DNA of 64,000 nt from Acanthochlamys bracteata (lineage: Eukaryota; Streptophyta; Magnoliopsida; Pandanales; Velloziaceae). The translations under genes and the position numbers were made by a program. The DNA lies in NCBI GenBank assembly GCA_019914995.1, contig CM034138.1:992001-1056000 (forward strand), given 5' to 3'. The notes below the pieces were generated by a model. It saw nothing but the letters and a program-made list of their open reading frames with translations, was not told the DNA's origin and did no database searches. Positions 12,793-23,966 of this stretch are shown here, piece by piece; the stretch's first letter is position 1, and every line of letters begins with the position of its first letter.

Positions 12793-15775
12793 AGTAGTAC
12801 TTTTCTAATCATAAATGTCTTTCAAACATTTGATAGTATCTCATGTTATATTATTTCGTTGATGATTGTGATTTATTTCTTAAAGTTTTCTAAATGGTGA
12901 CGGATGTCTAGAACAATTAGAAGGAATTCGCATTCTTGCTGGAAGAATGAGAAATAGGTGAAACCCACTTTCGTTCTTTTTTACCTGAGAAGTTCTTTTG
13001 ATTTGTTTTCTTCTTAATACTAAAATTGATGTATGAACACTTCTATGCCAGGCAATTGGTCATAAGGAAAGTAAATTCTAGAAATATACTCTTGATTAAA
13101 ATAGTATATATCATTTCTGAAAAGGAACGAACTGGAGTGTGCAAGTTGGACCATGCATCACTGCTTCACTGCAGTGGTAGACTTTATGAGTTACCAAAAT
13201 GACCAAGCATAATGAAGACAGCATTTGAGTCTGGCAATAAACTGGAGTGGAGAGTTTGTGGTGAAGGCTACGAACCTTCCCCCATCATACAGAAGTGCAG
13301 ACTGCACGGTATTGCCAGATGAATACCATATGTTTATAGTTATACACATCAGGATGAATATCTTTTCTGCTATCGCAAAAAGTTTTTTTTTAAATTTTAT
13401 TCGTGAAATATTCTTACATAGACTTGCAAGGATGTGGTAGAAGTTTTGCTTACTCTGTAGTTATGAAAAGAATGTCGACATTACAAAATAGAGGATCATA
13501 CCTCTATGCTGTTTAGCTGCTTCTACGGAAAGCTCGAACTGTTGATATGCTACCTTGTTAAGATTCAGCTGATGAGGTTGATTTATTGTTTCAACCTATA
13601 ATTGTTGCACATGCTTCTTATTAGAGCTAACGGCTGTTTTTGCTTTTTAGGGTGTTTATGGGGATGATCAAGTTCAATCAGGTCTGAGCTCGGAGATAAA
13701 GCATTCATCTTTCAGGCTGCCGCCAACATCCTGAGGAGACTTAGTAAACATGGAGCATTTCGGAAGTTGGGATGGAAAATAAATAGTCAGCGTGAAGCAC
13801 ATGGAGTACCTCTTGCAGAGGAGACTGCTCAATGCTGATTAAATGCACTTTGAATTTCAGCAACCACTCTTTTAGAGTTTAGGGAGTTGGCATGACATGA
13901 TGGTGCTGACAGAAGTGCCCAACTGTCCACTGTCCTTGGTTGTAATCTTCAACCGTAGCAACTGCTGATCTTTTCTTCTTCACTTCTTATTGAGCATACT
14001 GCATGTAGTTTGCATTAAGTGATTGCATATAACTTGTTTATGGTTTAATTGGAAATATACATCCATGAGGCAGTTTGTTTTAAATTGTATGTTTATGAAT
14101 CAGCATTTTCCTGTTACTAGAAGTTTTTTTGTATTGCACAGGTAGCAATTGTTAAATCTTATCATTTTGTGATGCCCTTTTCAATATTACAAACTGTTTA
14201 CGAGGATATTTTTTACTGTCAGCTCTTATGCAGTTTTTATGTAGAGAGAGACCTTTATATTTTATTGATTGACAGTAGGGATGTTACCACATAGCATTGT
14301 GAGATCTTTTGAAATAATTTTTGAAAGATATCGAGATTATTTTGTAGCTATCCTAATAACGAAGAGCAAGATGACTGGTAAGTAATGCCCAAAGTTTACA
14401 GCGGTTATCTTTTGCTAATGCGTCACGACTACTGCAGGTACTATCAAGCTTTAAGGGATGTCAACCTGTGATGTTGCAGTCGACCAATTTGTTCCTGTAA
14501 GTTACTAATGCATTCTAGTGAATCTCTTTGGATGTGGTGATAATTCACAAAGTATTCTATTCATGGCCATTGTTGTGGACTCGGCCAAGCCTGTGGGGCC
14601 TAAAGCAGCATGTTCACTTATCTTTCTGCCAACAATAAGATACAAATGAAATGTCTGGTAAGACTAGTTGCCGTGATTACGGGTACACCTTTTTTGTGAA
14701 GTGCTTGCATGGCAAGGTAATCAATAGTTGCCTTGCATCCTTATCATTGAAAAATATTTATATTGTCAACTAGAGCCATTACTCTAAGCTGATTGGTCCT
14801 GTTTTCTCCTTTCTTTTTGCGTGTGTGGCCTCTCTGTGTTAAATTTAAGTTTCTTTACCTGTCTCTGTTGGAAAAAGTCTCTATTTTTCACCTAGATCGC
14901 CGGTGGTGGATCAGCACTGTCGTGAATGTTCTGATAATGAAGTACAAACTGGAAGAAAAGTTCATCTGCTGCTGTACGGCCATAGATTGCGCTACCTGTT
15001 CAAGTAAGAATTCCTTGTTCGATCAACTATAAGTTACTCTCTAGATTCTGATATGGATTGATTTAGAACAGGTATGTCATTTTTTAAGAATACCTGGAAA
15101 GGCATTTGTTGTTAAAGAAGCTGAATTGATTTTCCGCTAATACATTTTACATTTGTTAAAAGTTTAAGAAAGAATATTACTGATTAAGTAGGAAAAGACA
15201 ATTAAAAACAGTTCGTATACCTAAATCAGTTCTTGCAGAAACTCCATAATAAAATCAGGAAGCAGAAATGAGCAATGAAACAAAGAAGCCAGTGCAAATT
15301 AATCATGCAGCCAGAGAAACTGCATCACTATGTTATATCAACCTAAACCTTTGCCCAGCAATACTTTGCTAATAGCTTTTCTCTTGAACTCTTAGTAATT
15401 ATTCACCGTTATCATTACATCGTTTCTTGTTTTGATACCGAGTACACTACACTGTAACGCATGATTTATTTTATGTTTGTGTGTAGAGAAGGGTATTGGA
15501 CCAAGTCTTTTTCTATGAATAAATGTATACTACACCGCGTCTGTCAGAATAATATACACCAACGTGATAACGTCGTAGTTAATGCTTCGGCCAACTTCCC
15601 ACCACCCTCTCTCAATCAAATTGCTTGTATAGATAATCTTTCTGAAGTTCTTTCTTCGCTATATATTCAATCTGCTTCACTTCACACCTCTGCAGCATTC
15701 TCTCATTTCTTCATTTCTCCTGTCTCCGCTTAACAGTTTTTCTTTCTAGCTAAGCTAGCTAGTCGTATATTTATA
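12793..15775. other. Intergenic, with one possible coding exon at 13682-13838
   Basis: Mostly featureless. After an acceptor-like AATCAG at 13681 there is a 52-codon plus-strand frame reading SELGDKAFIFQAAANILRRL and then SKHGAFRKLGWKINSQ, stopping with TGA at 13836-13838. Its composition looks coding, but no upstream exon, start or family is recognisable. It could be the last exon of a small gene, an alternative end of the gene at 11664, or chance. Confidence 0.3.
15660..15667 (+). promoter_or_regulatory. TATA box of the GDSL esterase gene
   Basis: TATATATT lies 109 bp upstream of the ATG at 15776, after a CT-rich promoter stretch. This would place transcription start near 15690-15700 with a leader of about 80 bases. 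Confidence 0.5.
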
Positions 15776-17735
15776 ATGGCTGCATCAGCAGCAGCTACAG
15801 AGGTAATGTTGCTTGTGGTGGTTTTAGTTCTGAGCGCTTCCGTTGCTGTTGTCATATCAGATCCACAAGTTCCTTGCTACTTCATCTTCGGTGACTCGTT
15901 AGTTGATAATGGTAACAACAATGGCATTGCTTCTTTCGCCAGAGCTAATTACCCGCCTTATGGTATCGACTTCGCTAGTGGACCTACTGGAAGATTCAGC
16001 AATGGTCTCACCACCGTCGACGCCATTGGTGAGTACTCTTGCCTCCCTTCTTATCTTTCTGTGCAAGAAATAAATGTTGTTATTATCTTTCTGTGTAGTA
16101 GTCACTACATGTACATGCTGCATGGTTTATGTATATGCCAACCGTTATTATTACTTTCACATGACAATACAACAACTATTCTACGTGAAATCTATCTACC
16201 AATTCTAGTTCCTCAGCAAATTATTCTTTCTTATCCAATTTGGGAGAATAAATGTGTTATACTATGTTTCTTTGATCTGATCTGTGTAGTAGCTTCTCCG
16301 AGTGAGTGTAGCTTGAGATAAGAGTAAATTAATATTGAACAAGTTGGATGCTCTCATTTATGTACTTGTAAGAATCATGTGATTATCATCACCGATTGAT
16401 TACTGGATAAGAAAAAGGTATATATGCCCTTGAGATTTGAATTTAATATCTACTGTATGTGTACATGCTATGTATATATAAGCTGATCAACACTCTTGAG
16501 ATTTGAATTTAATATGTATAAATTTGATCCTATTTGCATTGTATCTATACGATATCAGCTCGACTGTTGGGGTTTGATGACTACATCCTGGCTTTTGCCG
16601 ACGTTAGAGGCCAAGCTTTACTCGATGGTGCCAATTTCGCATCCGCTGCTGCTGGTATCAGAGATGAGACTGGACAACAATTGGTAATTACACTACAGTC
16701 TGAAATAAAATCAATCAAAACCGTACTCAAAACCAAATCTTTTATGCTTTTTTATAATTTGTTTTGGTGCAATATATATAGGGTGCTAGAATTAGCTTGG
16801 GCGGACAGATGCAGAACTACCAGTCAGCAGTACAACAGCTAGTTAACATCTTAGGCGACGAAGATTCAACTGCAAACTACCTCAGCAAATGTATCTTCAC
16901 TATTGGTATCGGTAGCAATGATTACCTCAACAACTACTTCATGCCTGCTGTTTACTCTACTAGTCGTCAGTACACACCCGAGCAGTATGCCGAAGTTCTT
17001 AGCCAACAATACTCTCAACAACTAAGGGTACGTTCATTCTTTTTCTTTTCTTTTTTCCTTTATGCATTTTAGATAGTGGTCTGCATTCCGTTTATCACCA
17101 ATTGGTTATAATCAACTAATGATAATGTCCCATATATGCAGTCTTTATACAACTATGGAGCAAGGAAAGTGGCAGTTATCGGAGTTGGACAGGTCGGTTG
17201 CAGCCCGAACTTGCTAGCTCAACACAGCCCTAACGGAATCTCATGCGTAGAAGACGTCAACAGCGCCATCCAGCTGTTTAACAGAAAGCTGATATCCATT
17301 GTCGATGAGTTCAACACACTTCCTGGAGCTCATTTCACTTACATCAATGCTTATGACATGTTCCGTGAAGTCCTTGAGAATCCTGCAACTTATGGTACGT
17401 TACATTACATAATAGTCGGATAACTTCATTATTTATCATCGATGATCTGTTATCTATGTTGAACAAAAACTGAACATATACAATGCTGTCCTTTTTTTGG
17501 GATTGATTCAGGATTCCGAGTTACGAATACGGGATGCTGTGGAGTTGGAAGGAACAATGGGCAAATTACTTGCCTGCCTTTCCAGACACCTTGCCAAAAC
17601 AGGGATGAGTACGTTTTCTGGGACGCATTCCATCCTACAGAAGCTGCGAATATAATCATCGGAAAAAGAGCGTACCGTTCTCAATCGAGCAACGATGCTT
17701 ACCCTGTTGACATTAGCACTCTTGCCCAGTTCTGA
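15776..17735 (+). CDS. GDSL esterase/lipase (SGNH hydrolase), secreted
   Basis: Five exons, 15776-16028, 16559-16683, 16782-17027, 17142-17394 and 17512-17735, give 366 residues, normal for plant GDSL lipases. Residues 1-28 are a signal peptide ([17 protein letters not shown]), so the enzyme is probably secreted to wall or cuticle. Block I is [12 protein letters not shown] with the nucleophilic Ser; the block III Asn is in [12 protein letters not shown]; block [11 protein letters not shown], supplies the catalytic Asp and His. Paired Cys residues occur late in the protein ([16 protein letters not shown]). All conserved blocks are intact, so it should be active on an ester substrate, but the substrate cannot be read from sequence. 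It converges on the HSFC1 gene 465 bp downstream. Confidence 0.95.
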
Positions 17736-18199
17736 TCAAATGTATATTTTTCTTGCTACAAAGCATACCATATATGAAGTTAAATGAGTACGTGAGAAAC
17801 ATTTAATATTTTTCTAGTGTGGTTGCAGATTACTAAAAGATTTATTTGATCTCCAAATTCTTTATCATGGTTGACCTAGTGGGGCCACTTCAATCTCTCT
17901 CTAACCATGCAAATTCATTTCTGCAAACTCGTATCATACCTGGCGAAGATTCATAAAGATTGCTGATTCATTTTGCATAGAAGTTCCAATCAGAATCATA
18001 TAAAGTTCGTGGCAAGCGTAACAATGAATTGATTTGTAGAACACCAATGTTTGCTCCACTTGTTTGCAGATCGCATTGCCGTGCATAACAAAAACTTTAC
18101 ATTTCCCAAAGCTTGACACGAAGTTAAAAACGAGGAAAACATAGTGGAGCACTAGTGTGTAAAAGTTTCCCAAAAAGGAAAAAAGCAAAAGAAAGAAAA
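17736..18199. other. Convergent 3' interval
   Basis: Holds the 3' untranslated regions of the GDSL gene (+) and HSFC1 (-). AT-rich, and I see no other element. Confidence 0.6.
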
Positions 18200-19214
18200 C
18201 TACTCAAAGCCACGTTGCTCCATAGAAGCAAATGAGAATGGATAGCTTGAATCCAATCCTCCAGCTCCTCCAATCCCAAATTCATAAAGCTGATCGCCGC
18301 CGCCGTTCACAGGAAAAAACTGGTTGTCAGCTCCGAAAAACGGCAAGCCGGCTTTCTCACTACTACCACTACTACTACCATCATCAGTACACTTCTTCGA
18401 TTCCGCTTCAATCATAAGCCTCGCTCGCTTCTCACCGCTGTGAGCGCTATCGCCGGAACTAGCACCATCGCTGCCACCGGCTGCAGTTCTGCCCAATAGT
18501 CGGTGGAGAAGTTGTGGATCTCCTAGTACACGGCAGAGGAAAGCAAGCATCTGCTTCGGTCGTCGCTCCGCTTCTTTTACTCTCCGCCACATTCGTTGAA
18601 CTTCTTCTTCTGTAGCTCTCTGTTCATCTCTGAGACGAATCAACTCCATCGCCACTCTCTCCTCCACCGCCGCATCGTCTCCATCTTCTCCTTCCCGCCG
18701 CTGTCCTCCTCCACAGCTGCTATTGTTTCCTTTCACACTGCTCCGTCTAACTATGTGACGAAGAAGATGTGCCTGTCCTCGAAGGAACGATTGATGTGCG
18801 AACTCCCACCGGTCTGGATCTACTTTTCTGAATCCCTGGTCACCAACTGTTTGCGTTAATAACCAACCCAAACAAACCAAAAAAAAACAAAAACAATCAA
18901 ACAGTCGATTGATTGATTACTTGGTTCGAAATCTTTGAAACTATACTTACGTATGTATTGAGTTGTCGAACGAAGCTAGAGAAATTGGAGTGCTTGAAGT
19001 GCGTCGGTAACAGAGTTTGCGAGAACGCGAAAGGATCAACGACAACGAAGCTATTATTATCACGACCCCAAGCGATCACCTGATCTGTTGCTGGATCATT
19101 CACCATTCTATAAGTCTTCAAGACAAACGGTGCAGCTACTGTGGTTCCTCCTTCACCAACATCTCCGACCACTCCACCACCACCATCACCGCCGTATTCC
19201 TCCATCATCATCAT
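18200..19214 (-). CDS. HSFC1: Heat-shock transcription factor, class C (HSFC1-like)
   Basis: Two exons, 19214-18951 and 18835-18200, encode 299 residues. The single intron falls inside the DNA-binding domain right after RQLNTY, the usual place for plant HSFs. The winged-helix domain is complete ([46 protein letters not shown], then [13 protein letters not shown]). [11 protein letters not shown] fits classes A and C, not B. A heptad-rich HR-A/B region follows ([20 protein letters not shown]). A basic EKRARL stretch may be the nuclear signal. The C-terminal third is Gly/Ser-rich and lacks the acidic aromatic AHA activation motif of class A, which fits class C. Four Met codons open the frame, so the exact start is uncertain by a few residues. 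Confidence 0.93.
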
Positions 19215-19298
19215 CTTCTCTACTCTTCACGGTTAGTTAAATCAACTATAATTAACTACTGCTACTACTAGTAGTATTAGAAGTAGCAGCAGTTTTTG

Positions 19299-19417
19299 TT
19301 CTAGAAATTTTGCAGTAAGGAGGGGAAGGAGAACGGTTTTTAGCAGTATCACGTCGGAGATTGCTAAATATAGTAAGAATCACGGAAGCAATAAATGCCA
19401 CGGATGCTCGACACGTG
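19299..19417 (-). promoter_or_regulatory. HSFC1 promoter motifs: heat-shock element core and G-box
   Basis: Upstream of the HSFC1 start are TTCTAGAA (19299-19306, two inverted nTTCn units, a minimal heat-shock element) and CACGTG (19412-19417, a G-box inside ACACGTGTG, also an ABRE-like core). These would allow control by heat and by bZIP/bHLH or ABA-linked factors. Function is inferred from motif identity only. Confidence 0.4.
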
Positions 19418-21459
19418 TGAAATGGTGAGGAGAGAGTAACGTGGGACGATATGATTAGGACTCGTGCCATCGGTGCCGACATGGAGAGATTTTAGAGGAC
19501 GTGGAAAACACGAGTTGGTTAGGTAGATAGAGGGAGTGAGACTGATGGCAAACCGGAAGTTGTCGGTAAATTGTTCGGCGGTGGAAGTGGAAAAGGTACG
19601 TGGTGGTGGTTGTAGCAAAAAGTGAACGTGTAAAGTACTTGTACGGCCAGGATTATGGTGATGTAGTTTAATACTGGTGTAGGTTTTGATGATACCTGTA
19701 ATTTCTTCCGCAATTATCTATGTTTTACCTTGCTGGTATTAGAGAATATTGCTTAAAAATTTAGAATAGGAGTTTATTATCTTTAGAATATCTATAATAC
19801 TTTTTTAATTTTTTAAACAATTGTATAAGATTTCCTTGCATCTCTATTTTTAGTTTTTTAGTTTTCTATTTTCAAATATATTTCGTAGTATTTTAAATGT
19901 TTTCAAATATATAGAAGTATGATATGTATTATGAAATTATTATATATATAATTTGTTATTTATTAGACTAAATATAAACTTATTTCTAAATTAAAAATTT
20001 TTATTTTCACAAGTAATTTCAAACGACCAATATGTCAAATACTTAAGCTCAAAGAAGTGTATAGGAGTTTTCCTCATAGGTATTTGATTTGATGACAGGG
20101 TCAATAGAATTATTTATATTATTATTTATAAAGATTTAAAATTAAGAGAATATTGAAAGTGTTTAAAAGAAAATGTTTTAAAAAATACTTTGAGATTTTA
20201 AAAGAACCTTAATTTATTTTATTTCCATAAACAATTAAAATTAAGATTTATAGTGTAGAATTTATTTATATAATTTAAAATTTAAAATTTTTAAAAAGTT
20301 TGTTTTACTTAAAATAAAAGGATTGGGTTAAAGATCCCCTAACTGATTCTGAGCCAAGAGATTAGTATCATTTTTAGTAGTGCACAGGTGCTGATTATAT
20401 TATGGACTTTTTGCACTCGTGGTCCTAATCTGCTTTTACCTTTTCCATACCAGCAAGGGCCATCTGTCTGTTATCATAATTGGTTGTTCTAATTAAGTGT
20501 TTTTAATCCTTAGTTAAGCTTCTGCTTGAGGTTTAATTTCAATTGTTTAACCAAAATAAAAGCAAGTAGCTAGCATTTTAGTTAACTTTTGGGGGTATAC
20601 TTACGTCATCAAAGGTGTTAAGAAACATTGTACCTACCCTTTCTCTCTGGTTATTCAGCTTGTTTGTGATCATTCAAGGTAGGCCCTCTTAAAAAAATTG
20701 TTTTAGGTAGCCATTTGTCTATTCAGCTTGTGAGCAAAAAAGGATTCATTTGAGAGGCATCTTTGTCTTTGCTTATCTATAATCTATGCAGCGGCAAATC
20801 TTGACTAAATGAAATTTTCTATAGAGAAAGTTTCCATAGATAAAGCGTTGAAAGGTAATAGTGCTACTAGTCTACTACTTACTGAAAAAGATTTATATAT
20901 TAAAAGAGTTGAATCAATTGTAGCCATTCATGTACATCTGTTTCTAATTTATGAGCATATTTAAATCATTGATTCTAGGAGTTTATGGTTAATAGCGCTC
21001 TTCTTAGGAGTTGAGTTATAATGTAGAGGATGGTATTTCAGCATAACAAAACATTTTGCAGTAGGTGTGTTATTGTTAAATGGATTGTTTTTAATTTGAT
21101 ATTGTAGAAGATGATGCTTTCGGTAAAGTGTTAAGTTTAATTCATCCGTAGTCTATGCTGGTTAAGAGTTTTTCTTTCGGCTAATGACCACAAGAGGACC
21201 GCCGGAAAGCTTCAGAAAAGATTATAATGCTAGGAACCTAGGAACATATTAAGGTTAGTGCAGATGGTCTTAGTTAGGAATTAGACAATATGTTCTTCAG
21301 AAGTCAAGTAATTTACATAGATTATGGAAGTGACACTTGCAAAGAGTGATGAAAGTAGACCTTCTCTATCACCAACTGATCTCAATCAATCACAATTCAA
21401 ATTTCCATTTAGATAATCTTGTTCTGGAAAGCCCATGGACCTAGCTAATAGGAAGGAAC
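19418..21459. other. Intergenic, no gene seen
   Basis: Lies between the HSFC1 5' end and the HVA22 3' end. AT-rich throughout, especially 19740-20330. No ORF with family resemblance and no clear repeat boundary. Confidence 0.6.
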
Positions 21460-22454
21460 CTAATGCTTCTTCGCCTCCTTCTCAGCCTGAAACATTTATA
21501 GGAAGAACAGAGTATCAGAATCAATGGTTAGAAGCATGCCTGCCAACTTCATCAATGCTCATCCTTAGAATGATAAGGAACCAAACTATAATCCAATTCT
21601 AGTTCTGTTGTTTGTTAAACAGTAACCAGTTATATCACAAAACGAACTGATAATTTCTGAATTTAGAAGTGAGGAAATTATGCTTACTGCTCTAATGACC
21701 CTTTCGAATGATTCTGGTCCGTATCGCTGTATATATCGTTCCACAGATTTCCTTGCATCTAGGTTCATCATCTGCATTACTCTTCTCTGTTCTTCTGGAT
21801 AACTTGAGCTAACATATGTTCCAATCTTCACATATTTTCTCACAAAGTTTTCGTAGATATATGCTGCTCCATGAAAAGCTGGAAGTACCAACCAGAGGCA
21901 TAGCACTAACTTCAAGTAAGGCCATAGCGGAAACCTATCACATTTACAAGAATGTTAACTTCTTGCAAGTATTGCATAGCAAGGTTTGCAATATGGCGAT
22001 TCTTCTTACCAAACAAGCAATCTATAGGCTGAAAGTTCGAATAGAGTGATCAATGAATATAGAACCCAGTATGTCAGCCATTGCTGGTCGTCCAATGGGG
22101 ATGGGCTCTCAATCGCTCGCATCGACGCATATCTGTTTCATAGTTGAAAGATCAATTGATCATATGCTATGTACAATGGCTATTCTGGATTTGTAAGTTT
22201 ATGTTAGGTGATACTTACAAAGGATAGATCAACGTCACTCCCGGTCTGTTCATGAAGAAGCAATGCAAACATTAGTAAGACAAAAAGAAAGAGTTTTGAG
22301 TTTGGACCTTGATGGAAAAAGCTTTAAAATGCTACTTTGAAGTTAATATGCGATGTTGATTTGGTTCCTTCTATGAGAACTAACTGAACTGTTTGAAAAG
22401 CTCATACCCAATCAATGTATCGAGATGCCTAGCAATGGTTTTCAGAAAACCCAT
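21460..22454 (-). CDS. HVA22-family protein (TB2/DP1, reticulon-like ER shaping), HVA22F-like
   Basis: Five exons, 22454-22408, 22245-22219, 22132-22010, 21934-21688 and 21486-21460, add to 156 residues plus stop with all phases matching. The product starts MGFLKTIARHLDTLIG and has YPLYASMRAIESPS, the signature DDQQWLTYWVLYSL, hydrophobic hairpins (FPLWPYLKLVLCLWLVLPAF), GAAYIYENFVRKYV, and the C-terminal AEKEAKKH. The family are small ER membrane-hairpin proteins, some induced by ABA and stress and linked to vesicle traffic. The MGF start and the AEKE..KH end point to the HVA22F type. It is complete and looks functional. Two of the exons are under 50 bp and are easily missed by gene finders. 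Confidence 0.93.
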
Positions 22455-22738
22455 ACTGATGTTTCTTGCTTTTCCGTTCTTGCAGGAACAGTGGAGAATC
22501 GATGTGCTTTAGATGTGAATCAACATGGACGCCTCTGCATTTAAACTGGTGAGTCAACAACCTCTCAAGTAAGGCATTCTTGTTCAACTCGTCAAAAGTC
22601 TTCTTTTCTCCACGAACAAGGAATGAAGAGGAATAAAGGAACATGAGAAACTGAGTCTCAACCTCGATGTACAGGGTAAGTAAAGAGCGGCAGGTGGATT
22701 CAAACGGCTTCGTGATCTGTCTTACAGAGCGTGTTTAC

Positions 22739-22927
22739 TATAAAGTAAAAAATAAAATTAAAAAAATATTTAATAAAAAATAATATTTTATATTATAATT
22801 AAGTTTTAAAATTAAATTTTAAAAAATAAAGTTTTAATAAAAATAATTTATTTTTAATTTTATAATTTATTTTATATTATAAATGAGTTTAAAAAAATTG
22901 AGTTTGGAGGGATGCGTAAACAAGCCC
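22739..22927. mobile_element. Small inverted-repeat element (MITE-like), 189 bp
   Basis: AT-rich stretch bounded by GCGTGTTTACT on the left and GTAAACAAGCCC on the right, which are inverted repeats of each other, and flanked on both sides by ACAGA (22734-22738 and 22928-22932), a 5-bp target duplication. No coding capacity. Transposon superfamily not assigned. Confidence 0.55.
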
Positions 22928-22932
22928 ACAGA

Positions 22933-23966
22933 CGGTTTGGCTAACACGTTTTCAATAATTTTTTAATTTTTCAATTCCCGTTTCTTAATAATATTTTATA
23001 ATTATTTAAATTATTTATTTAAAAAGTACAAAAAAATTAAAAAAATAAAATTTTATTATTTTTATTTTTATGATATTTTTAATTAAACAAATAAAAATTA
23101 TTTTTTAAAATAGAATAAAAATATTTTTTCTTTAAAAAAAAGTACTTCTAAACACTTGTAGACGTTTCAATGAATGAATATTACAAGCTTTCTGAGTTAT
23201 CCTCGCAAGCGGAGATGAAAAAGAATCAAATATAGAACTTGGATGATATGAACAGTATCTAATTGCGTAAACCCAAAGCCTGGACAACAGCTTACTTGAG
23301 AATGAATTCCGCTGATTGCTTTTCCACTTTACCAGTAGTATTTGGTGTTATACATCTTATTTTTTAAACTTCATTAATTCCTTAAATACAGTCTGGAATA
23401 CAGAACAGCTTTTCATCTGCAACAAAAATGGTAGCGTTCGTTGATTATTTACAGATAGTTTTATGTTGAACAATTCTTACTTGGCCCTATTTGAGAAGAA
23501 TCAAATAGCATACTTGTTTTCTTCAAAAAGAAATCAACATACTACTACCTATAACTTCTGAATGCGTAGCATAGCTTAACAATTTAATAAACGGGTCTGA
23601 TCAGAATGACAAATGCATCCAATCTGTCTTTCCTTTTCTCTTCCTATCTATATGTATCAGAATACCGGAGGATATAATGTACACAGTAATATTTACAAAT
23701 CCATGCATGGGAAATCTTCAGGAGATGGCGGTAGAGAAGAATGGCCTCTATGATTTAACTGAACAGAAACAACAAACTAAAGACAAATCGATTTATACAC
23801 TTGATTAATCAAGAATGCCAGACATGGAAAAAAGAAGCAATCATCCGATGCAGTCATCGGATCATCTCAAAAGCTCTGAACTGCAGGGGAACTGTCAACA
23901 ATATTCCTGCGATGCTGCTCCAGCCTAAGGATATTTTACCAAGATAGATTTATTAGTTCATTCACA
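22933..23966. other. Intergenic between HVA22 and the kinase gene
   Basis: A second AT-rich block (about 22945-23160) resembles the neighbouring MITE but has no clear ends. The rest holds the distal HVA22 upstream region and the 3' end of the kinase gene. No ORF of note and no MADS-box sequence. Confidence 0.5.

Noticed and set aside
18596..18859. 87-codon plus-strand ORF inside HSFC1
   Set aside because: Antisense to HSFC1 exon 2, which is plainly coding.
22455..23966. MADS-box (AG/SHP) gene expected from synteny
   Set aside because: I looked for a MADS or K-domain exon on both strands and saw none; recorded as an absence, not a feature.
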